Program-made: the position numbers and the translations under genes | Source of the DNA: an uncultured Acetatifactor sp. | GTDB taxonomy: Bacteria > Bacillota > Clostridia > Lachnospirales > Lachnospiraceae | Reading direction: 5' to 3' | Assembly (NCBI GenBank): GCA_910589035.1 | Contig: CAJUSI010000001.1 | Location: 1 to 64,000 of the forward strand | Length of the DNA: 64,000 nucleotides | Notes under the pieces: generated by a model | Told to the model about the DNA's origin: nothing | Seen by the model: only the letters and a program-made list of their open reading frames with translations | Database searches by the model: none | Shown here: piece by piece, positions 63,045 through 64,000 of the stretch | How the letters are laid out: every line of letters starts with the position of its first letter | How positions within the stretch are numbered: position 1 is the stretch's first letter

Positions 63045-64000
63045 ATGGAAGTTTATTATAATACCAATATCATGGGAAACTGTGCATCCCTCGACGCCTC
63101 GTTCACAAACCGGAGAGGAGAGCGGCTGAGGCCCCTTCCCGTGGATCGGACCTTTCTCTGGGAGGGACAGGAAATCTTCCTGCCGGCGCTTTATCTGGGT
63201 GAGGCGGGCGCGGCTGCTGACCTATGCGCGAAATTTTCGGCGGAAGAGATGAGAGCCTTTCTGGAAAAATGGAATGCCCCCCGGCGGCTGTCCATAAAAA
63301 ATCCGGAGGACTACGAACAGATTGACGCGGAGAATCCGGGGAGCAGAAACTTTACCGCCAGAATACATCTGGATGCCATCCCGCTGAAAAATGCCATGTC
63401 AAGTTCTATAAACTGGTATCCGGAGGAAATCCTCCGTTTCGAGGCTCACGATACGAAGGAAGAATGGAAGAACGATACTTCGGCGGAGATCCTGATGGAA
63501 GCCTATGGCTGTGATCGGAAGTCCTGCTGGCATTTTGAGCGGATTTTCTATCGCTGGGAGGAGGCGCCCATTTTGTCCCCCACAAAGGTATCCCTGATTC
63601 TGTGTGCCAATCCCCTGACTCTGTCGGCAGGGCATTTTACTACGAGGAACGGCATGGTCATTCGCCTGCCGGATTCTTTGGATTATTCGGTCTCTGCGGA
63701 TTCCTTGAATTCTTTGGATTTTTCGAACTCTGCGGATTCCTTGAATTCTTTAGCTTCTTCGAATATTTCCTGCAGCGGCCAGGTCTTAAAAGTCCTCCAC
63801 CCGGTTACGGGGCAGGAATATCTTCTGACATTGCAGGAATGCCGGCAGACCCGGCACAGCTTTGAAGATATCGGAGCGGAGGGCATAGCCGGTTGCATGG
63901 TCTATCCTGAATATAATCAGATTCTCAGCTACAGCATCGCTCCGGAAATAGACCGGGAGCTTTTTGATATTCGGGACTGCGGAGAGGCCGACAGCCCCAG
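63045..64000 (+). CDS. Protein of unknown function, partial at the right edge
   Basis: The frame is open from ATG 63045, after GAAGGAGGAGG, to the window end (318 complete codons). It begins MEVYYNTNIMGNCASLDASF and continues with Trp- and Glu-rich sequence such as SCWHFERIFYRWEEAPI. I do not recognise a family. There is no signal peptide or membrane helix. Around residues 217-240 a Ser/Asp/Leu-rich insert made of a 36-bp repeat interrupts otherwise ordinary sequence. The C-terminus lies outside the window. Confidence 0.8.
   Translation, partial: MEVYYNTNIMGNCASLDASFTNRRGERLRPLPVDRTFLWEGQEIFLPALYLGEAGAAADLCAKFSAEEMRAFLEKWNAPRRLSIKNPEDYEQIDAENPGSRNFTARIHLDAIPLKNAMSSSINWYPEEILRFEAHDTKEEWKNDTSAEILMEAYGCDRKSCWHFERIFYRWEEAPILSPTKVSLILCANPLTLSAGHFTTRNGMVIRLPDSLDYSVSADSLNSLDFSNSADSLNSLASSNISCSGQVLKVLHPVTGQEYLLTLQECRQTRHSFEDIGAEGIAGCMVYPEYNQILSYSIAPEIDRELFDIRDCGEADSP
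63693..63764 (+). repeat. 36-bp direct repeat inside the right-edge gene
   Basis: TCTGCGGATTCCTTGAATTC starts at 63693 and again at 63729. It adds an in-frame SADSLNSL repeat of 12 residues. A third, degenerate half-unit precedes it. Confidence 0.8.

Overview
The window looks like the chromosome of a Gram-positive anaerobe of the Clostridia, most likely a gut Lachnospiraceae. The grounds are the MurT/GatD pair, a TPP-riboswitch-controlled ThiT, a BceAB/BceRS-type ABC and two-component module, strong AGGAGG ribosome sites and leftward operons with 4-bp overlaps. No rRNA, tRNA or CRISPR array was seen.

Left backbone (1-16.5 kb, GC-rich): a 9-bp tandem repeat at the edge; murT-gatD behind a promoter with two palindromes; a glycerol-1-phosphate dehydrogenase; a decayed Uma2 gene; a glycosyltransferase; a HAD-CPBP protease fusion next to greA; an MraY-family transferase; a heparinase-like protein; a ribosome-protection-type GTPase fused to a NYN nuclease domain; a membrane acyltransferase; and thiT with promoter, TPP riboswitch and a terminator that contains the thiT ribosome site.

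Central island (about 16.6-55.7 kb, visibly AT-rich between about 24.5 and 43 kb): every gene runs leftward. Nineteen genes at 16.7-42 kb encode sugar isomerase-like proteins, GT2, GT4 and GT11 glycosyltransferases, methyltransferases (FkbM, TylF, DUF268), a HAD protein, a WcbI-like protein and a radical SAM/SPASM protein. Sixteen of the nineteen carry the same small Rossmann-like module, placed N-terminal, internal, C-terminal or alone. Next come CDP-ribitol/CDP-glycerol-type genes (cytidylyltransferase, SDR, YjbQ, two TagF-like transferases, a cytidylyltransferase-oxidoreductase fusion, a glycerophosphodiesterase) with an AAA-ATPase cassette among them. No Wzx, Wzy or ABC exporter is visible, so the polymer or target is unknown. 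Two genes are broken at G-runs, and several glycosyltransferase stumps show past gene turnover.

At the island's upstream end lies a TnpB-like protein that seems to have lost all RuvC catalytic acids, then a tyrosine recombinase inside a 1.45-kb segment bounded by inverted 21-bp sites. A consensus promoter inside this segment now points rightward, away from the island; inversion would aim it at the TnpB-like gene and the island. This looks like an ON/OFF switch, drawn in the OFF state.

Right backbone (55.7-64 kb): a deleted second thiT copy, a BceAB/BceRS-like module, a GNAT stump, a MalY-type aminotransferase and an unknown protein running off the edge. The left junction carries matching scraps of the histidine kinase end and of malY, so the island lies between two copies of an ancestral thiT-to-malY block, each degraded in a complementary way.
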